NCBI RefSeq assembly: GCF_016786355.1
Contig: NZ_JADWYX010000108.1
Coordinates: forward strand, 1 to 32,127
Direction of reading: 5' to 3'
Source of the DNA: Frankia sp. AgB1.9
GTDB lineage: Bacteria > Actinomycetota > Actinomycetes > Frankiales > Frankiaceae
DNA: 32,127 bases
Shown here: piece by piece, positions 1 to 8,024 of the stretch
How positions within the stretch are numbered: the stretch's first letter is position 1
Layout: every line of letters starts with the position of its first letter
The notes under the pieces: generated by a model
What the model saw: only the letters and a program-made list of their open reading frames with translations
Told to the model about the DNA's origin: nothing
Database searches by the model: none
Position numbers and translations under genes: made by a program

Positions 1-87
1 CAGGATCGCCATCACCCGGGTGGAGACCTCCTGGTAGCGGTGCCGCTCGGGCGGGAGCACCAGCGCCGTCGGGCACACCCCGCGCGC
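1..87 (-). pseudogene. DinB-like (DNA polymerase IV) fragment, 5'-truncated, running off the left edge
   Basis: Read leftwards from about 87, the minus strand encodes V-C-P-T-A-L-V-L-P-P, then a Tyr and E-V-S at the spacing seen in Y-family polymerases, where the segment after the 'RSAMP' motif reads L-C-P-x4-LP-x5-Y-x-E-x-S. Upstream of 87 the same frame stays open but is Arg/Gly/Pro-rich. No frame between 88 and 244 shows the catalytic DMDAFF motif, the YEAR motif or the SAMP motif that should precede this segment. So the N-terminal 75 or so residues are missing and no start with a ribosome site is visible. I read it as a remnant of a translesion polymerase gene; the rest lies outside the window. 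The assignment rests on 26-29 residues. Nothing else is seen in 88-244. Confidence 0.45.
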
Positions 88-244
88 CCCGCCCCGCGGC
101 CGCGCGCGGCTCGCGTGCCGTCCCCTCCGAGGTCCCTCGATGACGGTCCTTGGATGACACCGACGTGTCTCGGACCCCGCTCTCACCCGCGGACTCTCCC
201 GCGCCCCACGACCGCCGCGCCGCGGCGGCCATGGAAGGGCGTGG

Positions 245-1600
245 CTAGTCGAGGACGGCGGCCGCGAGGGAGAACGAACTGCCGCCGCCGCCGGAGATGC
301 TGATCGTGGCCGGCGTCCAGTAGGGCAGCCCGCCGAGGTCAAGCGTGACCACCGCGGTGGAGCTCGGCAGCGCGACCGTGAAGCTGCTCGACTGCAGGCC
401 GGCTGCGGACACGGTCACCCGAAGGCTCCCGGCTCCGCCTACGTAGAAGGCGAGCTTCCCGTCATGCGGGCCGCGGTACGTCGTGATCGTGGCCGAACGG
501 CCGCCGGGAATCCGCAGCCGGCTAGTCGAATGGCTGCCCTGCGGGCGCGGCGTCCCCCAGGTCCAGCTCACGCTCGTGGGGTAGCCGCGCTGCGCCGACC
601 CGACCCCGGCGATCCTGCTGACGTCCAGGAGCTGAAACGGGATGGCGGCCCGTGCCACGACCCCGCTGTGGCCGTCGCCGAACACGACCCAGTCGGTCGT
701 GTTCCTGTCGGGGAGGACGAGCTCGCTGCCGGACCGGAACGGGACGACGCCCAAGCCTCGGGCGGCCCGCGGACGGTTGTCCGTGGGTACCTGGCCGCCG
801 CGCCCGGACCCCGTGCCCCGCTGCTGGCTCGTGCTGGCGAGGCTCTGCGATCCGTTGGCGGCCGTGGGGTCGGCCGTCGGCTGGTTCTGTCCGGCCGACG
901 GCGTGGCGCTCGGCGCGTCCGGCGCCTGTGTCGCGGGGGCTGGCAGCGGCGCGGCCGGCTGCGTGACGAGGGCGCGTGGCGCGGGCGTGACCAGGACGCG
1001 CGACGGCTTCGACTGGCTCTGGACGACGCTCGCGATACCCGCGCTGACGCCGATCACGCTGACCACGGCGGCGAGGGCGCCGGCGGTGACGAGACGCGGT
1101 CGTGCGGAGCCCGCCCGGTGCGTTCCCGTCGACCGGGCGCTGACCGGGCCGCCGGCCGGGCGGGTCGAGTGGGGCCGGGTACGCGGGCGGCGGCGGGCGG
1201 TGTCCACCGCGCGCTTGCCGGCGGCGAGGTCGCGCTGGGCCGCGGTCGTGGCCGTCAGCACCCGCGCCCGCAGGCTGGCGCTGTCGACGGAGTACTCCCC
1301 GAGCACCTGCTCGAACTGCTCGACCACCGGCTCCGGACCAGGTGGCTTGGCAGGCGACCCTGCGGCCCCGAGCGCGCGGCCGGCGACCGGCCCGGTGCCG
1401 GGCGAGTGGCCGGCCGGATCGCCGGTCCCGAAATCGTCGAACTCGCCGAACGCGGAGGCGGCGTGGGCGAGATCCGTGCCCGTCAGCCGGGTGACCGTAA
1501 AGCCGGCGTCCTGCTGTCCGGCTGTGAGACCCGCGTCAACGAGATCTTCCGGCCCGTCGATGGCTGTCGAGCTGGGGACGCGCCTGCCACAGAGACTCAC
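245..1600 (-). CDS. Membrane-anchored putative anti-sigma or sigma-associated protein (451 aa)
   Basis: The GTG start at 1600 overlaps the stop of the upstream sigma gene by 4 nt (GTGA), which points to translational coupling. The cytoplasmic part (residues 1-168) is acidic at first and then Arg-rich. One membrane helix lies at about 170-193. A long Pro/Ala/Thr/Ser-rich linker (about 198-280) follows, and then a probably beta-rich extracytoplasmic domain (about 284-451) ending in a Gly/Ser-rich stretch. The topology fits a single-pass anti-sigma factor whose sensor domain is outside the cell, and the position after an ECF sigma gene supports that. No zinc-binding HxxxCxxC motif of ZAS anti-sigma factors is visible. 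It could instead be an exported sensor or cell-wall protein co-expressed with the sigma factor. Regulatory role is inference; the gene itself is well supported. Confidence 0.75.
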   Translation of the reverse strand: MSLCGRRVPSSTAIDGPEDLVDAGLTAGQQDAGFTVTRLTGTDLAHAASAFGEFDDFGTGDPAGHSPGTGPVAGRALGAAGSPAKPPGPEPVVEQFEQVLGEYSVDSASLRARVLTATTAAQRDLAAGKRAVDTARRRPRTRPHSTRPAGGPVSARSTGTHRAGSARPRLVTAGALAAVVSVIGVSAGIASVVQSQSKPSRVLVTPAPRALVTQPAAPLPAPATQAPDAPSATPSAGQNQPTADPTAANGSQSLASTSQQRGTGSGRGGQVPTDNRPRAARGLGVVPFRSGSELVLPDRNTTDWVVFGDGHSGVVARAAIPFQLLDVSRIAGVGSAQRGYPTSVSWTWGTPRPQGSHSTSRLRIPGGRSATITTYRGPHDGKLAFYVGGAGSLRVTVSAAGLQSSSFTVALPSSTAVVTLDLGGLPYWTPATISISGGGGSSFSLAAAVLD

Positions 1601-2454
1601 GCCTCCCCACCCCGCAGCGCCACCCGGCGCAGGCGCGGGCGCTTCCTGGCCGTCGCGCTGGCCCCGGAGCTGCTTGTCGCCCCGACGCCGGAGCCGCCGG
1701 CGGCCAGCAGCCGTTCCAGCTCGCTGACCGCCTTGGAGGTCTGGCTCTTCACGGTGCCGATGGAGATCCCGAGCGTGTCGGCCGTCTCCGCCTCGGACAG
1801 GTCGAGGCCGTGGCGCAGGATCACGCACTGGCGCTTGCGCAGCGGCAGCCGCAGCAGGGCGGACTCCAGGTCCAGGACGGCGGGAACGTCCGGACCGTTC
1901 GTCGCCTGGATCGGCAGCTGCCGGCCCAGCTTGGCGAGCACGTTGCGCTCGCGGACCGTCCGGCGGATCCGGCCGGCGGCCAGGTTGGCGACGCTGCGGC
2001 GCACGTAGGCCAGCGGGTTGTCGGCAGCCTGGACCCGGTCCCAGTGCACCCAGGCCGACGTGAGCGCCTCGGCGGTGATGTCCTCGGCCGCGTCCCGGTC
2101 GCCGCTGAGCAGGAAGGCGAAGCGGGCGAGCTCGCGGTGGTGTGCCTCGAAGAACTTCTCGAACTCGGCCTGGGCCGGTCGACCGACCGCGCCGGCCGGT
2201 CGCTGGTCGGCGGTCGGCGGCTCCGGGAACTCCTCAGCCTGCGTCGGGCTGGCGACCGCGCGGGCCGTCGCGGTCCCCGTCCGGCGCGCGACCGCGTCGG
2301 ACGGCGGGAACGCGCGGCTGGCCGGCCGCGGTGGCGCGGTCATCCTCGACGGGGTGGCGGACCTGGCCCGCGCCGCTGATCGTGACGCCATCGTGGACGC
2401 CGACCCATGACGTGGGCCGCCCAGTTCGTTGAGGCTCACGTCGTCGATGTGCAC
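1597..2454 (-). CDS. ECF RNA polymerase sigma factor, SigE family (285 aa)
   Basis: Sigma-70 region 2 lies at about residues 98-160 (FEKFF, LLSGDRDAAEDI, then HWDRV and YVRRSVANL). Region 4 lies at about 203-250 (LPLRKRQCVILRH, then DLSEAETADTLGISIGTVKSQ). These are the hallmarks of actinobacterial SigE-family ECF sigma factors, which direct RNA polymerase to alternative promoters. Family members are usually about 170 aa; this one has some 95 extra N-terminal residues rich in Ala, Pro, Thr and Arg. GTG 2454 is preferred because GGGGGAG lies 6 nt upstream; GTG 2469 is an in-frame alternative, and an internal start that drops part of the extension cannot be excluded. The next gene overlaps its stop by 4 nt and encodes a membrane protein, probably its partner. 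Confidence 0.88.
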   Translation of the reverse strand: MHIDDVSLNELGGPRHGSASTMASRSAARARSATPSRMTAPPRPASRAFPPSDAVARRTGTATARAVASPTQAEEFPEPPTADQRPAGAVGRPAQAEFEKFFEAHHRELARFAFLLSGDRDAAEDITAEALTSAWVHWDRVQAADNPLAYVRRSVANLAAGRIRRTVRERNVLAKLGRQLPIQATNGPDVPAVLDLESALLRLPLRKRQCVILRHGLDLSEAETADTLGISIGTVKSQTSKAVSELERLLAAGGSGVGATSSSGASATARKRPRLRRVALRGGEA

Positions 2455-2733
2455 GGCACGCTCCCCCACGGCATTGGCAGGCTCACGGCACGGTACCCCG
2501 TTCGGACCGTTGCGTAGAAGGCCGACGACGCTCCGGAACGGTGATAAGTCGGGGAATTCGGCAGATATCGGCGAGGATCTGGGCGTCCGGAGGTTTCCGT
2601 GTTCGCCATGATCCTCTGATCGGACCGGCCGGACCAGGACGATCCACCCGTCAACTGCCTGTCGCGCCCACCCACGCCGATCACCGGATCGACGAGGCGA
2701 TCCGGTGCCGACGGGCGGGATTGGTGGCCCTGC

Positions 2734-2949
2734 TCAGACCGGCTCTGGCTCAGGCGTCGACGGGTTGGTCGGAGCCGGCTCGGTGAAGGGGGACGGCTCG
2801 TGCGGGGCTGGCGGTAGGTCGCCGGGGCCGTCCGGCAGCAGCGGCCCTGGGTCGTCGGGAATCGGTGCGTCGGGGTCAAGCGGTGGCGGATCCTGCGGCC
2901 GTGCCGCAACCCCGACCGGGAAGGCCTCCATGGTCAGGGCCGTACCCAT
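2734..2949 (-). CDS. Small Pro/Asp-rich hypothetical protein (71 aa)
   Basis: The frame from ATG 2949 gives a short hydrophobic N-terminus followed by a tail made almost only of Pro, Asp, Gly and Glu (PQDPPPLDPDAP, then PDDPGPL). An acidic Pro-rich composition is unusual for an antisense shadow here, and similar small acidic Pro-rich proteins are common in actinobacteria, so I lean towards a real gene. A second ATG lies at 2931 and a GTG at 3003; none has a strong ribosome site. No domain is recognised and no function is proposed. It diverges from the oxidoreductase gene at 3090. The 280 nt between it and the sigma gene (2455-2733) show no gene. Confidence 0.4.
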   Translation of the reverse strand: MGTALTMEAFPVGVAARPQDPPPLDPDAPIPDDPGPLLPDGPGDLPPAPHEPSPFTEPAPTNPSTPEPEPV

Positions 2950-3077
2950 GGTCCCAACCTGGAAACGCCGCGCGTTCTGAAAACGACCGACAGGGCCGCC
3001 CACCTCGGCTGCGGCCGGCGTCGCCGGCAGGCGAACGGCGCCGCGTCCGTCGTCGGCTCCGCTCCCTCCTGCGGGAC

Positions 3078-3089
3078 TAAGGTTGGCGG
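3078..3089 (+). promoter_or_regulatory. -10 box of a probable leaderless promoter for the oxidoreductase gene
   Basis: TAAGGT (TANNNT) at 3078-3083 is followed by 6 nt and then GTG at 3090, so transcription would start at the initiation codon itself. No Shine-Dalgarno sequence precedes this GTG, and no good -35 box is visible. Leaderless transcripts with this layout are common in actinobacteria. Confidence 0.4.
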
Positions 3090-4076
3090 GTGTACGCGGT
3101 CACGGTGGACGAGCCCGGCGGTCCCGAGGTGCTCGAGTGGCGCGAGGTGGACGACCCGCCCGGCCCGGGCCCGGACGAGGTGGCCATCGACGTCGTCGCC
3201 ACCGCCGTCAACAGGGCCGACCTGCTTCAGCGCCAAGGTCTCTACGCGCCGCCGCCGGGCGCCTCGGACATCATCGGGCTGGAGTGCTCCGGGCGGATCG
3301 CGGCAGTCGGGCCGGGCGTCGACGGCTGGCGGGTCGGGGACGAGGTCTGCGCGCTCCTCTCCGGCGGCGGCTACGCGACGAAGGTCGTCGTCCCCGCCGG
3401 ACAAATGCTCCCGGTGCCGCCGGGGGTCGACCTGGTCACCGCCGGGGGGCTGCCCGAGGTCACCTCGACCGTCTACTCGACCGTCTTCCAGCGGGCCCAC
3501 CTCCTCGACGGCGAGACGTTCCTGGTGCACGGCGGCGCCTCAGGGATCGGCACCTTCGCGATCCAGGCCGTGCGGGCGCTGCGGCCGGGGGCGCTGATCG
3601 CGACGACCGCGGGTACCCCGGAGAAGCTCGAGCGCTGCCGTGAGCTCGGCGCGGACGTCACCGTCTGCTACCGGGACGAGGACTTCGTGGCCCGGGTGAA
3701 GGAGGCGACCGGCGGGCGCGGCGCGGACGTCATCCTCGACAACATGGGCGCGAAGTACCTGGCCCGCAACGTCGACGTGCTCGCCCCCGACGGCCGGCTG
3801 GTGGTGATCGGCATGCAGGGCGGGATCAAGGCCGAGCTGAACCTGGCGACGCTGCTGACCAAGCGGGGCGCGGTCCATGCGATGTCGCTGCGTCATCGGC
3901 CGGCCGAGCAGAAGGCGGCCATCGTGGCCGGCGTGCGCGCCGAGGTGTGGCCGGCGTTCGCGTCCGGCACGATCCGCCCGGTGATCGACCGGGTGCTCCC
4001 GCTGCGTGAGGCGGCCGAGGCGCACCGCGTCGTGGAGTCCCTCGGGCACGTCGGCAAGGTGCTGCTCGCGGTCTAG
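3090..4076 (+). CDS. NAD(P)H:quinone oxidoreductase, zinc-independent MDR family (PIG3/QOR-like, 328 aa)
   Basis: The protein has a full-length medium-chain dehydrogenase/reductase fold: an N-terminal GroES-like domain with N-R-A-D-L-L-Q-R-Q-G at 41-50, and a Rossmann domain with the NADPH-binding loop GGASGIG at 148-154. Structural zinc Cys residues are absent, as in quinone oxidoreductases of the TP53I3/PIG3 type. Such enzymes reduce quinones or other electrophiles in the cytoplasm using NADPH. The length matches the family. The start is GTG 3090, chosen because the conserved N-terminus (VYAVTVDEPGGPEVL) begins there. bpa follows 55 nt downstream in the same direction, and the two may be co-transcribed. 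The exact substrate cannot be told from the sequence. Confidence 0.9.
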   Translation: MYAVTVDEPGGPEVLEWREVDDPPGPGPDEVAIDVVATAVNRADLLQRQGLYAPPPGASDIIGLECSGRIAAVGPGVDGWRVGDEVCALLSGGGYATKVVVPAGQMLPVPPGVDLVTAGGLPEVTSTVYSTVFQRAHLLDGETFLVHGGASGIGTFAIQAVRALRPGALIATTAGTPEKLERCRELGADVTVCYRDEDFVARVKEATGGRGADVILDNMGAKYLARNVDVLAPDGRLVVIGMQGGIKAELNLATLLTKRGAVHAMSLRHRPAEQKAAIVAGVRAEVWPAFASGTIRPVIDRVLPLREAAEAHRVVESLGHVGKVLLAV

Positions 4077-4131
4077 TGCCGCGTCGAGAGTCTCGACGGT
4101 CTCGCTGCGGCCCGAACTACGGGGAGCCGGA

Positions 4132-4704
4132 ATGCGGTTGGATGGGGACATGACAGATCAACCGGAACCGCGAGTGGTGGTCGTGGGCCCGGACGGCCGG
4201 CTGCGCAGCCCGCTGGACGGCGCCGGCGCCGACTCGGACCACTCAGGCGATGGCGGCTCGGACTCGCCCGACCCGCGCACGATGATCTCCTCGATGGTGT
4301 CGCAGCCCGACAAGGTGATGCGGATCGGCACCATGATCAAACAGTTGCTCGAGGAGGTCCGGGCGGCGCCGCTGGACGAGGCGAGCCGGCTGCGGCTGCG
4401 CGAGATCCACCGCAGCTCGATCCGCGAGCTCTCCGACGGCCTCGCGCCCGAGCTCAAGGACGAGCTGGACCGGCTCAGCCTCCCGTTCGACGACAGCCAG
4501 ACGCCCAGCGACGCCGAGATCCGGATCGCCCAGGCCCAGCTGGTCGGCTGGTTGGAGGGCCTGTTCCACGGCCTGCAGACGGCGCTGTTCGCCCAGCAGA
4601 TGGCCGCTCGGGCCCAGCTGGAGGAGATGCGCCGCCGCGCCCTGCCCAGCGGCCAGCCCGGCCAGTCCGGTCAGGAAGGCTTCGGTACCGGCACCTATCT
4701 CTGA
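4132..4704 (+). CDS. bpa: Bacterial proteasome activator Bpa/PafE (190 aa)
   Basis: Bpa forms a dodecameric ring that docks on the 20S proteasome and opens its gate without ATP, feeding in unfolded or non-pupylated substrates. From residue 60 or so the sequence follows mycobacterial Bpa closely as I recall it: VMRIGTMIKQLLEEVRAAPL, then a four-helix core with AQAQLVGWLEGLFHG and LFAQQMAARAQLEEMR. The C-terminus ends GTYL, a variant of the G-x-Y-L motif (GQYL in Mycobacterium) that inserts into the proteasome alpha-ring. The N-terminal 55 residues are acidic and disordered in character. ATG 4132 has GGGGAG 5 nt upstream; ATG 4150 is an alternative. It implies a 20S proteasome elsewhere in the genome. 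An 18-bp tandem duplication covers its stop codon. Confidence 0.93.
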   Translation: MRLDGDMTDQPEPRVVVVGPDGRLRSPLDGAGADSDHSGDGGSDSPDPRTMISSMVSQPDKVMRIGTMIKQLLEEVRAAPLDEASRLRLREIHRSSIRELSDGLAPELKDELDRLSLPFDDSQTPSDAEIRIAQAQLVGWLEGLFHGLQTALFAQQMAARAQLEEMRRRALPSGQPGQSGQEGFGTGTYL

Positions 4705-4733
4705 CGCGGGACTGATCTATGACGCGGGACTGA
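4697..4733 (+). repeat. 18-bp tandem duplication spanning the converging ends of bpa and tldE
   Basis: ATCTnTGACGCGGGACTGA occurs at 4697-4715 and 4715-4733, a period of 18 bp with one mismatch. The first copy holds the bpa stop (TGA 4702-4704). The second holds the tldE stop (TAG on the minus strand, 4717-4719), which exists because the second copy has CTA where the first has CTC. Confidence 0.85.
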
Positions 4734-6120
4734 CCGAGCTCATGTTGAAGTCGGGGACCCGCACCGCCGGCATCCGGGAGAGCTTGAACCAGTCGGCCCA
4801 CTCGCGGCCCAGGGTGCGGCTGGCCGCCCCGAGCTCGGTGATCCGGCCGAGCAGGCTCACCGGCGACTCGTTGAACCGGAAGTTGTTCACCGCGCCGGTC
4901 ACCTCGCCGTTCTCGACGAGGTAGACGCCGTCCCTGGTCAGGCCGGTCAGCAGCAGCACCTCCGGATCGACCTCGCGGATGTACCACAGGCAGGTCAGCA
5001 GCAGCCCCCGCTTGGTCGAGGCGACCATGTCGTCCAGGGTGGCCGTCCCGCCGCCGTCCATCGTGAGGTTGTCGACGAACGGCGTCGGCCGGGCGCCGGC
5101 GGCCCGGGCGGAGGACCGGGTGTGCACGAGGGCGGCGAGCTTGCCGTCGTCGAGCCAGTTGGTCCGCCCCAGCGCCAGCCCGTTGTCGAAGACGCTCGCC
5201 GTCGCGGACGAGTGCCCCGAGACGACGAACGGCGCGCAGCTCAGCTCGGGGTCGGCCGGGTCGCTGTACAGCGTCATCCCGGCGGGGCCGAACGCCTCAC
5301 CGAGCCGGGTCCCGCCGCCGGCCCGGCTGAAGACCGTGCGGCCCTCGGCCGCGTCCCGCCCGGCGGCCGACCAGTAGGCGTCCAGGATCAGGTCGGAGAC
5401 GGCGGACGGCGGCAGGAGCGTCTCGTAGCGGCCGGCCGGCAGCTCGACCGTGCGGGCGCACCAGCCGAGCCGGCGGCGCAGCTCGGCGTCGGTCGCGGCG
5501 ACGTCGACGTCGGAGAAGTCGTGGGTCGCCTGGCCGTGCCAGACCGAGCCGCCGGGCTGGCCGTTCTTGGCGTTCCACTCGACCGAGCCGGTCGGCTGGC
5601 TGTGCCGCAGCCGCAGCCCGGTGGACGTGCCCAGCCAGGTGGTGGTCAGGTCGTGCTCGGCGAAGCCGTACAGCCCGCGGCCCTCGGCCCGCGCCGCCCG
5701 CAGCGCCTCACCGAGGTCCGCCGCGAACGTCGTGAACACCGACGTCGAGGTCCGCTCGGCCAGGGCGTCGAACGGCTCAGGGCTCGTCGCCGCGCCGGGC
5801 TGGCCGGGCGTCAGCAGCTCGGCGTAGTCCTCCGCGTCGTCGGCGTCCTTGGCCGCGTCCTCGGCCGACCGGACCAGCTCGGTCAGCTTGTCGACCCCGG
5901 TCGTGCCGGCCTCGATCGTGCTGACCGACCGCACGCCGAAGGAGCGGCCGACGATGCTGACGACGGTGACCGACCGGTCTCGGGCGGCCCCGTTCGTGGT
6001 GAGCGTGTTGTTCGCCCAGCGCAGGTTGACGGTGCTGGACTCGCTCGCGATCACGATGCAGCCGTCGGCCCGCGACGCGGCGAGCGCCCGCTCGACGATC
6101 TCATGCGACGCCTCGGTCAC
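4717..6120 (-). CDS. pmbA: TldE/PmbA-family metalloprotease subunit (467 aa)
   Basis: TldE is the non-catalytic partner of TldD. The heterodimer is a cytoplasmic peptidase that matures or degrades small peptides (microcin B17 leader and CcdA in E. coli; several RiPP precursors elsewhere). The protein shows the family pattern throughout: S-T-V-N-L-R-W-A-N-N near residue 30, R-D-R-S-V-T-V near 50, a central G-R-Y-E-T-L-L-P-P segment, and the C-terminal L-T-R-D-G-V-Y-L-V-E-N-G-E-V-T-G block. It lacks the HExxxH motif, as expected for TldE. GTG 6120 is supported by AAGGAGAACTG directly upstream. It lies 31 nt after tldD in an obvious two-gene operon. Confidence 0.92.
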   Translation of the reverse strand: MTEASHEIVERALAASRADGCIVIASESSTVNLRWANNTLTTNGAARDRSVTVVSIVGRSFGVRSVSTIEAGTTGVDKLTELVRSAEDAAKDADDAEDYAELLTPGQPGAATSPEPFDALAERTSTSVFTTFAADLGEALRAARAEGRGLYGFAEHDLTTTWLGTSTGLRLRHSQPTGSVEWNAKNGQPGGSVWHGQATHDFSDVDVAATDAELRRRLGWCARTVELPAGRYETLLPPSAVSDLILDAYWSAAGRDAAEGRTVFSRAGGGTRLGEAFGPAGMTLYSDPADPELSCAPFVVSGHSSATASVFDNGLALGRTNWLDDGKLAALVHTRSSARAAGARPTPFVDNLTMDGGGTATLDDMVASTKRGLLLTCLWYIREVDPEVLLLTGLTRDGVYLVENGEVTGAVNNFRFNESPVSLLGRITELGAASRTLGREWADWFKLSRMPAVRVPDFNMSSVSPAS

Positions 6121-6151
6121 CAGTTCTCCTTCGCCTGCGCGAGCCCCGTCA

Positions 6152-7726
6152 TCAGCGACCGGCCTCGTGCCGGGTGTTGAGGATGTTGATTCCGCGGAAC
6201 AGCGTCGAGGGAGCGCCGTGGCTGACGGCGGCGACCTGGCCGGGCTGCCCCTTGCCGCAGTTCATCGCCCCGCCGAGCAGGTAGGTCTGCTCACCGCCAA
6301 GCCCGTCGAGCGCGCCCCAGAAGTCGGTCGTCGTCGCCTGGTAGGCCACGTCGCGCAGCTGCCCGACGATCCGGCCCTTGCGAATCTCGTAGAACCGCTG
6401 GCCGGTGAACTGGAAGTTGTACCGCTGCATGTCGATGGACCAGCTCTTGTCCCCGACGATGTAGATGCCCCGGTTGACCCCGGAGATCAAATCCTCGGTG
6501 GACGGCCCGCCGGGCGTCGGCTGCAGCGAGACGTTGGCCATCCGCTGGATCGGTACGTGCCCGGGGGAGTCGGCGAACGCGCACCCGTTCGACCGGCTCA
6601 CGCCGAGGCGCTCGGCGTTCGCCGCCGCCATCCGCCGGTCCAGCTGGAAGCCGACGAGCGTGCCCGCGTGGACGATGTCCCAGCGGCTGGCGGCGACGCC
6701 CTCGTCGTCGTAGCCGATCGTCGCCAGGCCGTGCGGCGCGGTCCGGTCGCCGGTGACGGTCATCAGCGGCGAGCCATAACGCAGGTTGCCGAGCTTGTCG
6801 AGCGTCGCGAAGGAGGTACCGGCGTAGGCGGCCTCGTAGCCAAGCGCCCGGTCGAGCTCGGTGGCGTGGCCGACCGACTCGTGGATCGTCAGCCACAGGT
6901 TGGACGGGTCGATCACCAGGTCGTAGCGCCCCGGCTCGACCGACGACGCCTTCGCCTTCTCGGCGAGCAGGCCCGGAATCGTCTCGATCTCGGTGTCCCA
7001 GTCCCAGCAGCCGGCCGCCGGGCCCGCGACCAGCCATTCCCAGCCACGCCCGGCCGGCGGCGCGATCGTGCGCATCGTCTCGAAGCCGCCACCGGGGTCG
7101 ACCCGGGTCGCCTCGATCTGGCAGAGCAGGCGCACCCGCTGCTGGGTGGTCGAGGTACCGCTCAGGTCCGCGTAGTACTTGTTCTCCAGGACCTCGTTGA
7201 GGTGCCCGTCGACGTGGTCGACGTCGGCCGCCGACAGCAACGTCCGGCACAGGCCGCCGACGCGGTCGACCTTCTCGCGGGTGTCGATGGCGAACGGGTT
7301 CACGGCGTAAGCCGACACCCAGGTGGCGTCGGCGTGCACCGGCTCGTCGGCGAGCTCGATCGGCTCGGTGTTCAACGGCCGAGCCACCCGGGCGATCTCG
7401 ACGGCCTCCCGGGTGACGCGGACCGCCTCGTCGGTGGTCAGGTCGACGCCGGCCGCGAACCCCCAGGTTCCCTCGTGCACGACCCGGACGGCGAAGCCTA
7501 CGGTCGAGCCGTCATGGCTCGTCTCGAGGCTTCCATCCCGGAACGACAGCGAGCCCTCCCGCAGCCGCTCGATCCGGATGTCCGCGTGGCTCACGCCGAG
7601 ATCGCGGGCAGTCTGCAGCGCCGCGTCCGTCAGCGCCGCCCGCGGCAACGCGAGGAACTCGGGGTCGACCTCCTGCGGCGGCGTCCTGGACGCTGTAGGC
7701 GAAGCGACTGTCGGCATGCGTCCCAT
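6152..7726 (-). CDS. tldD: TldD zinc metalloprotease, catalytic subunit (524 aa)
   Basis: The protein carries the TldD zinc motif HESVGH (H282, E283, H287) in the context IHESVGHATELDRALGYE, and the C-terminal N-C-G-K-G-Q-P-G-Q segment that supplies the third (Cys) ligand. The substrate-groove strand E-G-R-I-V-G-Q-L-R-D type sequence is present as K-G-R-I-V-G-Q-L-R-D-V. TldD and TldE form a barrel that admits only unfolded peptides. Length is normal (about 480-520). ATG 7726 is used; ATG 7717 (three codons later) is equally possible, and neither has a strong ribosome site. The pair lies in the same window as a possible RiPP precursor at 31950, but 24 kb away, so a functional link is only speculation. 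Confidence 0.93.
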   Translation of the reverse strand: MGRMPTVASPTASRTPPQEVDPEFLALPRAALTDAALQTARDLGVSHADIRIERLREGSLSFRDGSLETSHDGSTVGFAVRVVHEGTWGFAAGVDLTTDEAVRVTREAVEIARVARPLNTEPIELADEPVHADATWVSAYAVNPFAIDTREKVDRVGGLCRTLLSAADVDHVDGHLNEVLENKYYADLSGTSTTQQRVRLLCQIEATRVDPGGGFETMRTIAPPAGRGWEWLVAGPAAGCWDWDTEIETIPGLLAEKAKASSVEPGRYDLVIDPSNLWLTIHESVGHATELDRALGYEAAYAGTSFATLDKLGNLRYGSPLMTVTGDRTAPHGLATIGYDDEGVAASRWDIVHAGTLVGFQLDRRMAAANAERLGVSRSNGCAFADSPGHVPIQRMANVSLQPTPGGPSTEDLISGVNRGIYIVGDKSWSIDMQRYNFQFTGQRFYEIRKGRIVGQLRDVAYQATTTDFWGALDGLGGEQTYLLGGAMNCGKGQPGQVAAVSHGAPSTLFRGINILNTRHEAGR

Positions 7727-7826
7727 CCTGTACCGCCCGTCGCCGCTCTGGCGCGCCGGGCGCGACCGAAATCACTCTTGGTATTGGGCCTTGGCGTCGG
7801 CCGACTGGGTCGGCCAGCGGGTGGGC

Positions 7827-7859
7827 GCCTCGGCCCGCCCCCCGAGGACGGGCCGAGGC
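7827..7859 (-). terminator. GC-rich hairpin, likely terminator of the membrane-protein gene
   Basis: GCCTCGGCCCG (7827-7837) pairs perfectly with CGGGCCGAGGC (7849-7859) across an 11-nt loop. It lies 165 nt downstream of the minus-strand gene that ends at 8025 and upstream of tldD. There is no U-tract, as is usual in actinobacteria. The rest of 7727-8024 shows no gene. Confidence 0.45.
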
Positions 7860-8024
7860 ACCTCGGCGGCCCGGTGACAGCCGCCTTGTGTCGTTGTTCC
7901 TGCGTTCCCAGGTCCGGTGAGTCGCCAGTGGGCGGTTCTCGGCTTCCCTCCGGCCGTCCCCTCGTGCAGGCCGGTCAGGAGCGCGATTCGCCGTCAGGCG
8001 CTCAGGTGATGCGGTTCCACCTGG

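Noticed and set aside
464..2008. Long plus-strand frame opposite the sigma-factor operon
   Set aside because: It is Arg/Gly/Ala-rich with no domain and lies antisense to two well-supported genes; it is a GC-bias shadow.
2570..2610. ECF-type promoter (GGAAAC-16 spacing) upstream of the sigma gene
   Set aside because: The -35 resemblance is weak, the -10 element is not convincing, and it is too far from the start to call.
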